The notes below the pieces were generated by a model, which was not told the DNA's origin, ran no database searches, and saw only the letters and a program-made list of their open reading frames with translations. From positions 1,208,501 to 1,272,500 of the forward strand of contig NZ_CP089391.1 of NCBI RefSeq assembly GCF_027594865.1: a DNA stretch of 64,000 bases, in the 5' to 3' direction. Source of the DNA: Bradyrhizobium xenonodulans. Its GTDB lineage: Bacteria; Pseudomonadota; Alphaproteobacteria; Rhizobiales; Xanthobacteraceae. Positions 55,189 through 63,750 of this stretch are shown here, piece after piece; position 1 is the stretch's first letter, and each line of letters begins with the position of its first letter. A program made the position numbers and the translations under genes.

Positions 55189-56718
55189 GTGCAAAATCAA
55201 TCCCCTGATATCTACGACGTCGTCATTGCCGGTGCCGGTCCTGTCGGCCTGTTTCTGGCCTGCGAGCTGCGGCTCGCAGATCTCTCGGTTCTGGTGCTGG
55301 AGCAGGCACAGGACCCGTACTCGGCCCTGAAGCAACTCCCGTTCGGCCTGCGCGGCCTGTCGATCCCCACGACCGAAGCCTTTCACCGGCGCGGCCTGCT
55401 GGACGAGATCGTCGCCGCGCAGCGCGAGCGTTCCGGCGCGATCAAGAGTGCGGCTCACTGGATGCAGCAGACGCGGCGGCCCGCAGGTCATTTCGCCGGC
55501 ATCCAGTTTTATCAGGACAACATCGATGTCGCGAAGTGGCCCTGGCGCCTGCCAACGCCGGCTGATGCCGGCTTCGCGATCGACATGGAGACTCTCGAAT
55601 CCATCCTGACCGCGCGCGCATGCAGCATGGGCGTCGAGATCCGGCATGGCTTCGGCGTCGATGCCATTATCGTTTCAGACGAAGACGTGACAGTGCAGGC
55701 GGCCGGTGAGATTTTTCGGGGACGCTGGCTCGGCGGCTGTGACGGCGGCCGCAGCACGGTGCGCAAGCTGAGCGGATTCGATTTCGTCGGCACCGACCCC
55801 GAATTCACGGGCTATTCCGTCGACGTCGAGCTGGCCGATCCGGACAAGCTTGGTCCGGGCCGCAACGACACGCCGACCGGCATGTACACCTATACACAGC
55901 CCGGGACGATCGCGATGGTCGATTTCGACGGAGGTGCTTTCCACCGGACCGAGCCGATCACGCGCGAGCATGTGCAGAGGGTCTTGCGCCGCGTCTCCTG
56001 CACGGACGTCACCATCACGGCGCTTCGCCTTGCCGCCACCTGGACGGATCGGGCTCATCAGGCAACGACCTATCGCAAAGGGCGCGTGTTTCTCGCGGGC
56101 GATGCCGCCCACATCCATTCGCCGCTCGGCGGCCAGGGCCTCAATCTCGGCCTCGGCGATGCGATGAATCTGGGTTGGAAGCTGGCTGCTGCGATCCGCG
56201 GCCATGCGCCGGCTGACCTGCTGGATACCTATTCGCGCGAGCGGCATCCGGTGGGCGCGCAGGTCCTCGATTGGTCGCGTGCGCAGGTCGCGATCATGCG
56301 GCCGACGCCGAGCAGCCGCGCGCTCCAAGTCATCATTCGCGATCTCATCGAGACCTCGGATGGCGCGACTTACTTCGCCGAGCGTGTCCGCGGCGTGTCG
56401 CTCCGTTACGATCTCGGTGGCAGCCATCCGCTTGTCGGGCGAAGTGCTCCCGATTTCCAGTTGCTTGACGGGACGACGGTGGGAGCTCTGCTGAGAGCTG
56501 GGAAGGGACTATTGCTGGACTTCGACGCGCGCGCACCGCTTCGCGCGCTTGCGAGCGGCTGGGCTGACCGGATCGATTATGTCGCTGATGAGCCCAGGGA
56601 CCGGCTGGGCGTGAGCGCGTTGCTGCTGCGCCCCGATGGTTGTGTCGGGTGGGCCAGTGACGGTGTCCCTGACCAAGGTGAGGCCGCCCAGGCTGCGTCT
56701 CGATGGTTCGGCGGCTAG
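55189..56718 (+). CDS. FAD-dependent aromatic monooxygenase (PheA/TfdB-like)
   Basis: 509 residues from GTG 55189 (ACAGGAGCG upstream). The group hydroxylates phenols or related aromatics with NADPH and oxygen. It opens with the FAD dinucleotide fold 'DVVIAGAGPVGLFLACELRLADLSVLVLEQ'; the NAD(P)H/FAD motif is 'GGCDGGRSTVRK'; and the flavin-ring motif is 'GRVFLAGDAAHIHSPLGGQGLNLGLGDAMNLGWKLA'. The C-terminal thioredoxin-like domain is present ('GRSAPDFQLLDG...', no CxxC). It is monocistronic. Short inverted repeats at 55000-55056 may be operators. Substrate unknown; rifampicin-type or tetracycline-type monooxygenases also belong here. Confidence 0.9.
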   Translation: MQNQSPDIYDVVIAGAGPVGLFLACELRLADLSVLVLEQAQDPYSALKQLPFGLRGLSIPTTEAFHRRGLLDEIVAAQRERSGAIKSAAHWMQQTRRPAGHFAGIQFYQDNIDVAKWPWRLPTPADAGFAIDMETLESILTARACSMGVEIRHGFGVDAIIVSDEDVTVQAAGEIFRGRWLGGCDGGRSTVRKLSGFDFVGTDPEFTGYSVDVELADPDKLGPGRNDTPTGMYTYTQPGTIAMVDFDGGAFHRTEPITREHVQRVLRRVSCTDVTITALRLAATWTDRAHQATTYRKGRVFLAGDAAHIHSPLGGQGLNLGLGDAMNLGWKLAAAIRGHAPADLLDTYSRERHPVGAQVLDWSRAQVAIMRPTPSSRALQVIIRDLIETSDGATYFAERVRGVSLRYDLGGSHPLVGRSAPDFQLLDGTTVGALLRAGKGLLLDFDARAPLRALASGWADRIDYVADEPRDRLGVSALLLRPDGCVGWASDGVPDQGEAAQAASRWFGG

Positions 56719-56756
56719 GCGCAGCGCTCTCTCACCACTCGCAATGACGGCGGAGA

Positions 56757-59700
56757 CTAAGCCCCTGCCACCACCGGTGCGAACACCACTTCGATCAGCG
56801 TGCCTGAATTCGCTGCGCTCTTGATGTTGAACCGGGCGCGGTTGGCTTCGACCAGCGCCTTGGTCAACGACAGGCTCAGCGCCGAATTGTCCGCGGCATC
56901 GCCGGGCGGCGGGGTGCGGAACGGCTCCATTGCGGCCGCGACCTCGCGCTCGCTGAGGCCATGGCCGGTGTCGCGGATGCGAAGCGCGATCTCGCCGCGG
57001 TCGGACAGCGCGGTCGAGACGATGACCTGGCCGCCGGCGCTGGCGAGCCGGATCGAGTTCGAGATCAGGTTCACGGTGATCTGCCGCATCGCGCGCGCGT
57101 CGACCGTGACCTGCGGCAGCGCGTGCGCGAGCGAGGTGCGGATGATGATGCGCTCGCGATTGGCCTGCGGCTGCATCACCACGACGCAGGCTTCGACCAG
57201 ATCGTTGAGGTTGAGATTGGCGAAGTTGAGGTCGAGCTGGCCGGTCTCGATCCGCGACAGCTCGAGCAGATCGTCGATGATGGCGATGACGCGCTCGCCG
57301 GAGGCGCGGATGTCCTTCATGTACTCGCCGTAGCGCTCGTTGCCGAGCGTGCCGAAGCGCTCCGAGATCATCACCTCGGCAAAGCCGATGATGGCGTTGA
57401 GCGGCGTGCGGATCTCGTGGCTGATCCGCGCCAGCATGTCGGCCTTGGCATTGGCGGCGCCGCTGGCGAGATGGCGCGCGTGCTTCAGCTCGCTCTCGCC
57501 CTTCTTGCTCTGCGACAGGTCGCGGAACACGGCGAAGAAGTTCGGGCCGTCGGGCCGCGTGCGGCCCATGATCATGGCGAGCGGAAGCACGCCGCCCTTC
57601 TTCTCGCGGCCCAGCACCTCGCGGCCGTGGTCGAGCAGGCTCGCGATGTCCTGGCTCTTGAGGTTTTCGAGATAGTCGACGACGATCTGCTGGCTCTCCG
57701 GCGCGAACAGCGTCATCAGATTCTGCTGCATCAGCGCTTCGCCGTCATAGCCGAACAGCGCCTCCGCGCTGCGGTTGCAGGCGTGGATGTTGCCTTCGGC
57801 GTCGAACATGACGATGCCCTCGGCGGTGGTGTCGAGGATTGCGGCGAGATCTTCCGCATCGGCGTCGCCGGCCTCGGGCTCGAGCTCGGGCGCGGAGGGG
57901 AAGGACTCTGCAACGACAGTCTCGGTGACCACGGGCGGCGCGGCAGCGGCAGGCGCAACGGCGACAGCTTGCGGCAGTGCGCAGATCAGCGCATGCGCGC
58001 TCTCGCCGTCCCAGTCGATCGTGTGCAGATGCGCTTCGGTGGTCGGCAGCGGCTCTTCGCCATTGGCAACGGTCGCGCTGATCGTCACCGGCGTGCCGGC
58101 TTGCGAGGTGCTGCTGGCCGAGGACACGCCCGGCTCGACATAGAGCGCATCGAGCCCGCCGGCATCCTCCAGTGCATTGATGCTGGCATAGCCCATGCGC
58201 GCGAGGAAGGCGGGGTTGGCGTAGAGCAGGCGATCGAGGCGATAGATCAACATGCCCGTCGGCACCAGGTCGAGCAGCGCGCGATCGCGCACGCTGTGGC
58301 CGTGCGCGGGCGGTGCGGGTTCGCTCAGCCATTCGACTGCGGCTTGCGGCGCCTCAGGCTCCGGCTGCAGTGGTTCGGGCGCATGCTCCGCGTCCGGCGG
58401 CTCTGCCGCGCCGGATGCGATCGTCTCGCGCTCGCGTTCGAGCCGCTCGGACAATTGCCGGGCCAGCTCGTTGAACGCGCTGTTCTCGACCGGCGTCAGC
58501 GTCGGCGATCTCTGATCACCGAGTGATCTGACATCGCCGGCGGGGCGGAACGGTACGACATTGGGAGGCGTTTCCACGGGCGTTTCCGGATCGGTTGGGT
58601 GTGAATTCTCGAAGGTTGCGGGTTCGGACAGTTCAGCGACAGGCTCGGGCACGGCCTCGGGCGGCTCGATCGGCGGAGGCGGCGCCTCTGCCACGGGCTC
58701 TCTCTCAGATTTGGCTTCCGGCTCCGGCTCGATCACGTCGGCGGACGGGCCGTGCTGTGCGGGCGCTTCGACAAACAGCTCAAAGCGCCTGAGCGCATCG
58801 AGCCGGTTGAGGCTGTCGAGATCGCGGCAGACGCCAAAGCCCCTGAAGCCCGCAAAATTGCGCGCGTGGTCGTAGACGGGCAGGCCCGCCAGCTCGACCG
58901 GTAGATGCTCGCCGCCATCGGCCGGCCAGTTCACGGTGACGCCGGCCCAGGTGTCGTGGCTTTCCAGCGCCTGCGCGACGCGCCCCCCGGGATCGAGCGA
59001 AAATTCGGCGGCGATCGCGCCCCAGGGCCGGCCGAAGCCTGAGGCCGTGTGCCTGCCGATCAGGCCAATGAATTCGTCGGAGAGAAGCACAAAGCGGCCC
59101 TCCGCATCCATCTGCCACAGGAAGCGCAGCGGATGCTGACGCGGTGCGGGCGGCTCCGCTGACGGCGGTTCGACCATGTGTGAGGTGATCGGCGCGGCCT
59201 GCGGCGACACGATGGCCGCGGCCAGGTTTTCAACCGGAGATTCGACGGTTTGCGCGGCCGGTGCGACCTCGGGCGTCGCCTCGCGCGCAGGCGGTGCGGG
59301 CATCTCGACCGGCTCGGCAAAGGCGTCGAACAGCGAGAATTCGGACAGCGCCTCGCTCGCCAGCGCAGGCTGCACATCGTCCGGCTCCGCGGCCGGCACA
59401 GCCTCAGGCTGAGCGGCCTGTTCGCGCGCGATGTCGTCAACGGCTTCCGGCGCAACATCGCTCGTGGCGGGCGCGGCCTGCTGCACGGCCGGTTCGATCA
59501 GCGCGACCAGGCCGACATCGGCACCGAGGCCAACCCGTTGCAGCACCATGTGGCCGATGCCGATCGGCATCTCGGCGCGCCCCTGGCGAAGCGCATCGCT
59601 GCGCGCCCGGTCGAGGCCAGCCTCAGTGAGGTCGCGAAAGCCGAGCAGGGAACGGGCGGCTTCGCTGGCGCCGGCGAACAGGCCGTCGGGCGCGAACGCC

Positions 59701-60134
59701 GCCATCGGTACCTTGGCGCCGTCGACGAGACGATGCAGCCGCTCGACCAGCGGCATGCTGCGCAAGGCCGGATCCATCGCGGTGACGAGCACGCCGGTAC
59801 CGCCATCGGCAAAGTCCAGCCGCGCGCAGGCGCAGGTCATCAGCGTGCCGAGCCGGGCGCCGAAGCCGCGGAGACGTTCGAGCCGGATGGCGCCGCCTGC
59901 GGGCAGAAGGCGCGCGAGCCGTACGATCTGGCGGCGATGGCTGTCGGCGGGGCCGAAGGTCTTCTCCGCAAGGGCCGTCGCGTTGGCCGCGCCGAACAGC
60001 TTTGCGCCGACCGGATTGGCCCACAGCACGCGCGTGCCGTCGGGCGACCAGAGCCAGGCGGGCAGGGGCGAGGTCGCATGCACGGCCAGCCGCGGATCGC
60101 CGACACCTCGCAACTGGAAATCCGAATGGCTCAT
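56757..60134 (-). CDS. PdhS-like PAS sensor histidine kinase
   Basis: 1125 codons. The kinase part begins near residue 880 with the H-box 'ISHEIRTPLNAIIGFAEVMISERFGTLGNERY' (phospho-acceptor His906) and has 'DDLLELSRIETGQLDL', characteristic of the PdhS/PleC/DivL group that controls polarity and CtrA signalling in Rhizobiales. Two or more PAS domains precede it ('LPAWLWSPDGTRVLWANPVGAKLFG' and 'EDLAAILDTTAEGIVMFDAEGNIHACNRSAEALFG'), with low-complexity Ala/Glu/Pro linkers between about 250 and 600. The ATPase domain has an N-box ('NLISNSIRLAS') and 'IRDTGHGL', but the G2 box reads 'NSALSLSLTKALVEANRA' where the usual kinase has G-x-G-L. ATP binding may be weak. Confidence 0.85.
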   Translation of the reverse strand: MSHSDFQLRGVGDPRLAVHATSPLPAWLWSPDGTRVLWANPVGAKLFGAANATALAEKTFGPADSHRRQIVRLARLLPAGGAIRLERLRGFGARLGTLMTCACARLDFADGGTGVLVTAMDPALRSMPLVERLHRLVDGAKVPMAAFAPDGLFAGASEAARSLLGFRDLTEAGLDRARSDALRQGRAEMPIGIGHMVLQRVGLGADVGLVALIEPAVQQAAPATSDVAPEAVDDIAREQAAQPEAVPAAEPDDVQPALASEALSEFSLFDAFAEPVEMPAPPAREATPEVAPAAQTVESPVENLAAAIVSPQAAPITSHMVEPPSAEPPAPRQHPLRFLWQMDAEGRFVLLSDEFIGLIGRHTASGFGRPWGAIAAEFSLDPGGRVAQALESHDTWAGVTVNWPADGGEHLPVELAGLPVYDHARNFAGFRGFGVCRDLDSLNRLDALRRFELFVEAPAQHGPSADVIEPEPEAKSEREPVAEAPPPPIEPPEAVPEPVAELSEPATFENSHPTDPETPVETPPNVVPFRPAGDVRSLGDQRSPTLTPVENSAFNELARQLSERLERERETIASGAAEPPDAEHAPEPLQPEPEAPQAAVEWLSEPAPPAHGHSVRDRALLDLVPTGMLIYRLDRLLYANPAFLARMGYASINALEDAGGLDALYVEPGVSSASSTSQAGTPVTISATVANGEEPLPTTEAHLHTIDWDGESAHALICALPQAVAVAPAAAAPPVVTETVVAESFPSAPELEPEAGDADAEDLAAILDTTAEGIVMFDAEGNIHACNRSAEALFGYDGEALMQQNLMTLFAPESQQIVVDYLENLKSQDIASLLDHGREVLGREKKGGVLPLAMIMGRTRPDGPNFFAVFRDLSQSKKGESELKHARHLASGAANAKADMLARISHEIRTPLNAIIGFAEVMISERFGTLGNERYGEYMKDIRASGERVIAIIDDLLELSRIETGQLDLNFANLNLNDLVEACVVVMQPQANRERIIIRTSLAHALPQVTVDARAMRQITVNLISNSIRLASAGGQVIVSTALSDRGEIALRIRDTGHGLSEREVAAAMEPFRTPPPGDAADNSALSLSLTKALVEANRARFNIKSAANSGTLIEVVFAPVVAGA

Positions 60135-60185
60135 CCGACCGGCTGTGTCTCACGCATCAAGTTGGCGGCTGCCGGAATGGCAGCC

Positions 60186-60200
60186 TTAAGAAAGGGTTAG
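60186..60200 (-). promoter_or_regulatory. Near-consensus CtrA box upstream of the PdhS-like gene
   Basis: In transcript direction CTAA-CCCTTTC-TTAA: one mismatch to TTAA-N7-TTAA, 52-66 bases upstream of the kinase's ATG. Confidence 0.45.
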
Positions 60201-60372
60201 TATCGCCCGAGAGGCGCGGGCAGGTCCACGGCCACAGCCCGAAAGAGATGGCTCAAGCCGCGATAACCTTAATGGTGCCAAACCCGCAAGCCGCAGCCGG
60301 GGTCATCCAAGGGATTCGAACAAGGGATTCGAAGGGGGCGGCGGGCAGGCCAGGCGGCATCACCGGTGCCCA

Positions 60373-60529
60373 TCCTCCCCTGGAGGGGGAGGATCGGTTC
60401 GCATGGAGCGAAGCGACATGCGAACCGAGGTGGGGTGCCAGCCCCTCCACGCGGGCAGTGCCGGTGCGGAGAGATCACTCCACCCCGCTCGCGCTGCGCG
60501 CGATCGACCCTCCCCCTCCAGGGGAGGGT
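60373..60529. repeat. Inverted repeat (same family as 51765-51909)
   Basis: cctcccctggagggggagg and cctccccctccaggggagg arms around a ggttcgcatg...catgcgaacc inner palindrome. It lies in a 674-base gap (60135-60808) that otherwise holds no gene. Confidence 0.85.
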
Positions 60530-60808
60530 AAGCGCCGCCGCCGCCAGGCACGCAAATACCCTCAACCACCGGTTCCCCCGCCGGGGAACATCACCCTGGC
60601 CGGGATTAAATTTTACCGCCCACCCCGGGATCGCATTGCGCTGCACAATGTTGACATGTTAGGCGCGGATAATGCTGGGCGCTGGGCGAGCCAACTCATT
60701 CGTTTCGCGTTTCCAGTCTTCGTACCCGCTGAATTGAAGGCCCAGACCGGGGGCCGGCGGGCGCGCCAGAAGGCTCACTCCATTTTTCATTATCGTGAGG
60801 GACCAACC

Positions 60809-61243
60809 ATGACAGGTGCGACTGACCCGTTTTCTGCCTCGATCATCCCGTTCGAGGTTCCCGAGCAGATGCGTGCGTTCGCCGAAAAGGGCGTGTCGCA
60901 GGCCCGCGAGAGCTACGCCAAGTTCAAGGACGCGGCCGAGAGCCACAATGGCGCGGTCGAAGCCGTGTTCACCACCGCCAGCAAGGGCGCGAGCGAATAC
61001 ACCGCCAAGCTGATGGAGTTCATGAAGGCCAACACCACGGCGCATCTGGACTTCGCCCAGGAGCTGCTCGGCGTGAAGTCGCCGTCGGAGGCGCTGGAGC
61101 TGTGGACCGGCCACACCCGCACCCAGCTCGAGACCTTCCAGACCCAGGCCAAGGAGCTGGTCGAGCTCGGCCAGCGCGTCGCCAACGAGACCGCCGAGCC
61201 GATCAAGGCCAACGCCTCGAAGTTCTACAAGCCCGCCGCCTGA
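60809..61243 (+). CDS. Phasin family protein
   Basis: 144 residues, ATG with GTGAGG upstream. It is an almost wholly helical, amphipathic protein with 'MRAFAEKGVSQARESYAKFKDAAESHNGAVEAVFTTASKGASEYTAKLMEFMKAN' and 'AQELLGVKSPSEALELWTGHTRTQLETFQTQAKELVELGQRVANETAEPIKA', the PF09361 phasin signature. Phasins coat polyhydroxyalkanoate granules and influence their size and number. A terminator follows. It is upstream of the tRNA-His; no PHA synthesis gene is in the window. Confidence 0.95.
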   Translation: MTGATDPFSASIIPFEVPEQMRAFAEKGVSQARESYAKFKDAAESHNGAVEAVFTTASKGASEYTAKLMEFMKANTTAHLDFAQELLGVKSPSEALELWTGHTRTQLETFQTQAKELVELGQRVANETAEPIKANASKFYKPAA

Positions 61244-61270
61244 TCAAACCGGCGGATCGATCCAGTTGAG

Positions 61271-61305
61271 AAACCCGGGCCCCCAAAGGGTCCGGGTTTT
61301 TCTTC
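61271..61305 (+). terminator. Rho-independent terminator after the phasin gene
   Basis: Imperfect hairpin with arms aacccggg / ccgggtt and inner ccc / ggg, followed by ttttcttc. Confidence 0.8.
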
Positions 61306-61379
61306 ACCTCTCCCATAGGGAGAGGTCGGATCGCCCCGGCGATGCGCAGCATCGTCCGGACCGATCCGGGTGAGGGGCT
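61305..61379. repeat. Intergenic palindromic repeat (same family as 21983-22120)
   Basis: cctctccc-atag-ggagagg hairpin, then a gatgcgcagcatcgtccggac element and ggatccgggtgagggg ending. Confidence 0.72.
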
Positions 61380-61562
61380 CAGGTCCCACGAGGTAAACCG
61401 CGGACAGCCCGATCAAATCTCCGGATTTATCGCGCTGAAGAGGGGCAAATAACGGGTTTTGCGGCCTTGCCAAAAGCGGCCGTTGCACCTAGTTTCCGGC
61501 CCGTCCAGCCCCCTTTGGAAACGGCCCGTTCAGGGCGCCCGTAAGGCGCGGCTCGCAAGGAT

Positions 61563-61639
61563 GCAGTTGTAGCTCAGTTGGTTAGAGCGCCTGTCTGTGG
61601 AACAGGAGGTCGGTGGTTCGAGCCCACCCAACTGTACCA
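61563..61639 (+). tRNA. tRNA-His (anticodon GTG), CCA encoded
   Basis: A cloverleaf fits throughout: acceptor gcagttg / caactgt, D-stem gctc / gagc, anticodon stem cctgt / acagg around ctGTGga, T-stem ggtgg / ccacc with ttcgagc, and encoded CCA. Base -1 is T and base 73 is A, so the universal G-1:C73 identity pair is absent. This is a known trait of a large alphaproteobacterial clade whose HisRS recognises A73. Confidence 0.97.
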
Positions 61640-61712
61640 AAGCTGGCTACATTCAGCAGACATCATCGGGTGACAGCCAGACGGCTTAGCCGAGGCTCAA
61701 GACCTATCTCGC

Positions 61713-62180
61713 CTAGCTCGTCCAGTCTTCTTTCTCGATCAAATCGGCAACGCCGCAATAGTCGATATTCTGGGCATTGCACACGTCAGGAATGCGCTCT
61801 TTCCCGGGATGCTCCTCAGTGACGACCCACATCTGCGGATTGGTGCTTGCGGCGAGAGCGATCACGAAAGGGTCGGCGCCTGACCGGCCCTTCACAGTAT
61901 CGACCAACTTGGGATGTGCACCCATGATCTTCGCGACGATCGCCTGTGTCGGATCGTCGATCTCGACGAACATAGTCCCCTTGCGATCCTTGCACCACTC
62001 GAAGAGTTCATCGTCTTTCTTCTGAAGCTCGTTATAGACCTCGATCGACGACTTGAATCGGCCTTCGGCAATGAGCTTGTCGAAGCCATCCCAGACAAAT
62101 CCAAAATTCTTCGGTCGATAAATCCGGTGCCAAGCGTGGATCAGCGCGCTGCTGTCGATGCTGTACACCAAGCCGGCCAT
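61713..62180 (-). CDS. DUF4411 family PIN-like protein (toxin candidate)
   Basis: 155 residues. The start 'MAGLVYSIDSSALIHAWHRIY' has the first Asp (Asp9) of PIN nucleases; 'SIEVYNELQKKDDEL' gives the acidic pair near residues 47-51; and 'SGADPFVIALA' (Asp103) and 'VVTEE' (about 121) complete the likely metal site. DUF4411 proteins are regularly encoded directly behind an XRE-ImmA gene, as here (4-base gap), and are classed as putative toxins. An RNase activity is inferred from fold only. It lies just downstream of tRNA-His on the opposite strand. Confidence 0.85.
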   Translation of the reverse strand: MAGLVYSIDSSALIHAWHRIYRPKNFGFVWDGFDKLIAEGRFKSSIEVYNELQKKDDELFEWCKDRKGTMFVEIDDPTQAIVAKIMGAHPKLVDTVKGRSGADPFVIALAASTNPQMWVVTEEHPGKERIPDVCNAQNIDYCGVADLIEKEDWTS

Positions 62181-62184
62181 TCGA

Positions 62185-63384
62185 CTACCTGAGCCCCGCC
62201 GCCTTCGCCAGCTTCGGGATGTGCTTCACCTTCAGCCCGAGGTAACCAGACACTGCACTGAGCGTCATGCGATCTTGCCAGTAGTTGCTCAAAAGCATCC
62301 GGACCAACGGCTTGCCGAAATGGCTCACCGTCTCTTGCGGCATGTTCCGCTTGATGTCTGTAGTTTGCTCTCGCTGCCGCGCGCGCTGAGCTTGGTACTC
62401 AGCGATGTATTGGCCGCGTTTGCGAGCATAAAATGCTTGTGTGGTGCGATCGAACGTCAACAGCCTGCGAAGGAGGGCTTCGCGGCTCACATTGAAGCGC
62501 CGTGCCATTTCGCTGATTTGCCCATCGGTCCAGCCTTCAGAGCGCGCGCCCTGTTCTGCGACGCCCGAATAGGCGAGCACTGCATCCTTTGGCATCAACG
62601 CGGCAGCCGCGACCTGATTGCAAAAGACTTCGATGGCTTGATCTTCCGGCGGTCGCTTCTCGTCCGTTTCAAGATCGGACACGCCACTAACGTGCAACAT
62701 AAGATGCGCGAATTCGTGGAGCAAGCTGAAGGTTCGCCGTGTCAGTGCATCCTTCCGATTGACGGAGATGACTGGTGACACATCGTTGAAGATCGCAAAG
62801 CCGGATGCTTCCTCGCTGCCGATAGCTGCTGACTGAAACACGAGCGTGCCGGTGTCTTCGATCCTCCCGCGCCAAGCATTGAAGCCGGTGCGCCCGTCAG
62901 CGTCCCGCCACTCCCTTTGCAGATCGTCAGTCACGCCGAGTGCTTTACGTATCCGCTGCCCGACCACTTCGGGGTCTTCCTTCAGGTCGGCCTTCAGGCT
63001 GAATTTCGGTAGCTCTTCGTCAAGGTCGTCTGCGAGATCGAGCGCGAGTTCACGCCGTTCGGCCGCTGCGCGAATTTCTAATTGCAAAGCCGGCGAGTAG
63101 TGACGCAGCCCGGTCCCGGGAAGCCGGCGGAGGTCGCGCATTACTTCAAACTTGGTCGGGGGACTAGGCAGATAAAAGACCGCCAGAGGTCGCTTAAACA
63201 GCGTTGCTAGCTTGCGCAATTGGGGGATCGACGGCGATGCGTCGCTGTCGGAGTTTTCCCAATCTGCGAGCACATCGGCATCAATGTCGAGTTTGTCGGC
63301 GGCTTCGGCAATCGAAAAGCCAGCCGTCTCCCGCGCCCAAGTAACGAGGGCCGGGGTGATCAGGGCTTTTACGCGAACTGCCAT
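62185..63384 (-). CDS. XRE-HTH / ImmA-IrrE metallopeptidase (antitoxin-like regulator)
   Basis: 399 residues. An N-terminal HTH (residues about 10-70: 'VTWARETAGFSIAEAADKLDIDADVLADWE') is followed by a linker and an ImmA/IrrE (DUF955) domain with zinc motif 'LLHEFAHLMLH' (His223, Glu224, His227) and Glu252 as third ligand. ImmA cleaves a cognate repressor to induce mobile elements; in XRE-fused forms it may control a toxin by cleavage or by binding DNA. It is the first gene of a two-gene unit with the DUF4411 protein. The C-terminal 100 residues are charged and helical ('YARKRGQYIAEYQAQRARQRE'). Codon use is less GC-rich than in the core genes. Confidence 0.92.
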   Translation of the reverse strand: MAVRVKALITPALVTWARETAGFSIAEAADKLDIDADVLADWENSDSDASPSIPQLRKLATLFKRPLAVFYLPSPPTKFEVMRDLRRLPGTGLRHYSPALQLEIRAAAERRELALDLADDLDEELPKFSLKADLKEDPEVVGQRIRKALGVTDDLQREWRDADGRTGFNAWRGRIEDTGTLVFQSAAIGSEEASGFAIFNDVSPVISVNRKDALTRRTFSLLHEFAHLMLHVSGVSDLETDEKRPPEDQAIEVFCNQVAAAALMPKDAVLAYSGVAEQGARSEGWTDGQISEMARRFNVSREALLRRLLTFDRTTQAFYARKRGQYIAEYQAQRARQREQTTDIKRNMPQETVSHFGKPLVRMLLSNYWQDRMTLSAVSGYLGLKVKHIPKLAKAAGLR

Positions 63385-63585
63385 TGGTCTGCCTTTGTCA
63401 GAGCAGGTATCATATAATGGTAAACAGCCGACCGACCTAGACTAGGGTCTCAGGCCCGGACGCTTGGATATCTTATAGTCCAGCGGGAAAACGTACCACG
63501 AGTTTCTACGGAAGGTAGAAGAACTCGCCTATGGTGGTCTTGGTAGAGACTTGTAGTGAGTCGCGACCAACCTAAAGGTGCTCCA

Positions 63586-63750
63586 ATGGGAAAGAACGAG
63601 AAGACCGGCTCTCGCGTCGGTCACATTGCGTGTCAGGGTCTTCGGGATCCCGGTTCGCTGAACAACAAGCAGATCAGGGCGCTGGCAGCGTCAGCTCTTG
63701 CTCAACGGCCTGACCATAAGCGGCCTCCATCGAAGCTGACGAAGAAGTAA
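63586..63750 (+). CDS. Small basic helical protein (54 aa), common in accessory DNA
   Basis: 54 residues from ATG 63586 with AAAGGTG upstream; a GTG at 63556 would add ten residues. The sequence ends 'NNKQIRALAASALAQRPDHKRPPSKLTKK', a pattern I recognise from short proteins in phages, plasmids and islands, whose N-terminal part resembles 'K.GS..G..L..P.A...E...AASAL.Q'. The net charge is strongly positive. Its 3' end overlaps the tail of the opposite-strand gene at 63674. Confidence 0.6.
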   Translation: MGKNEKTGSRVGHIACQGLRDPGSLNNKQIRALAASALAQRPDHKRPPSKLTKK

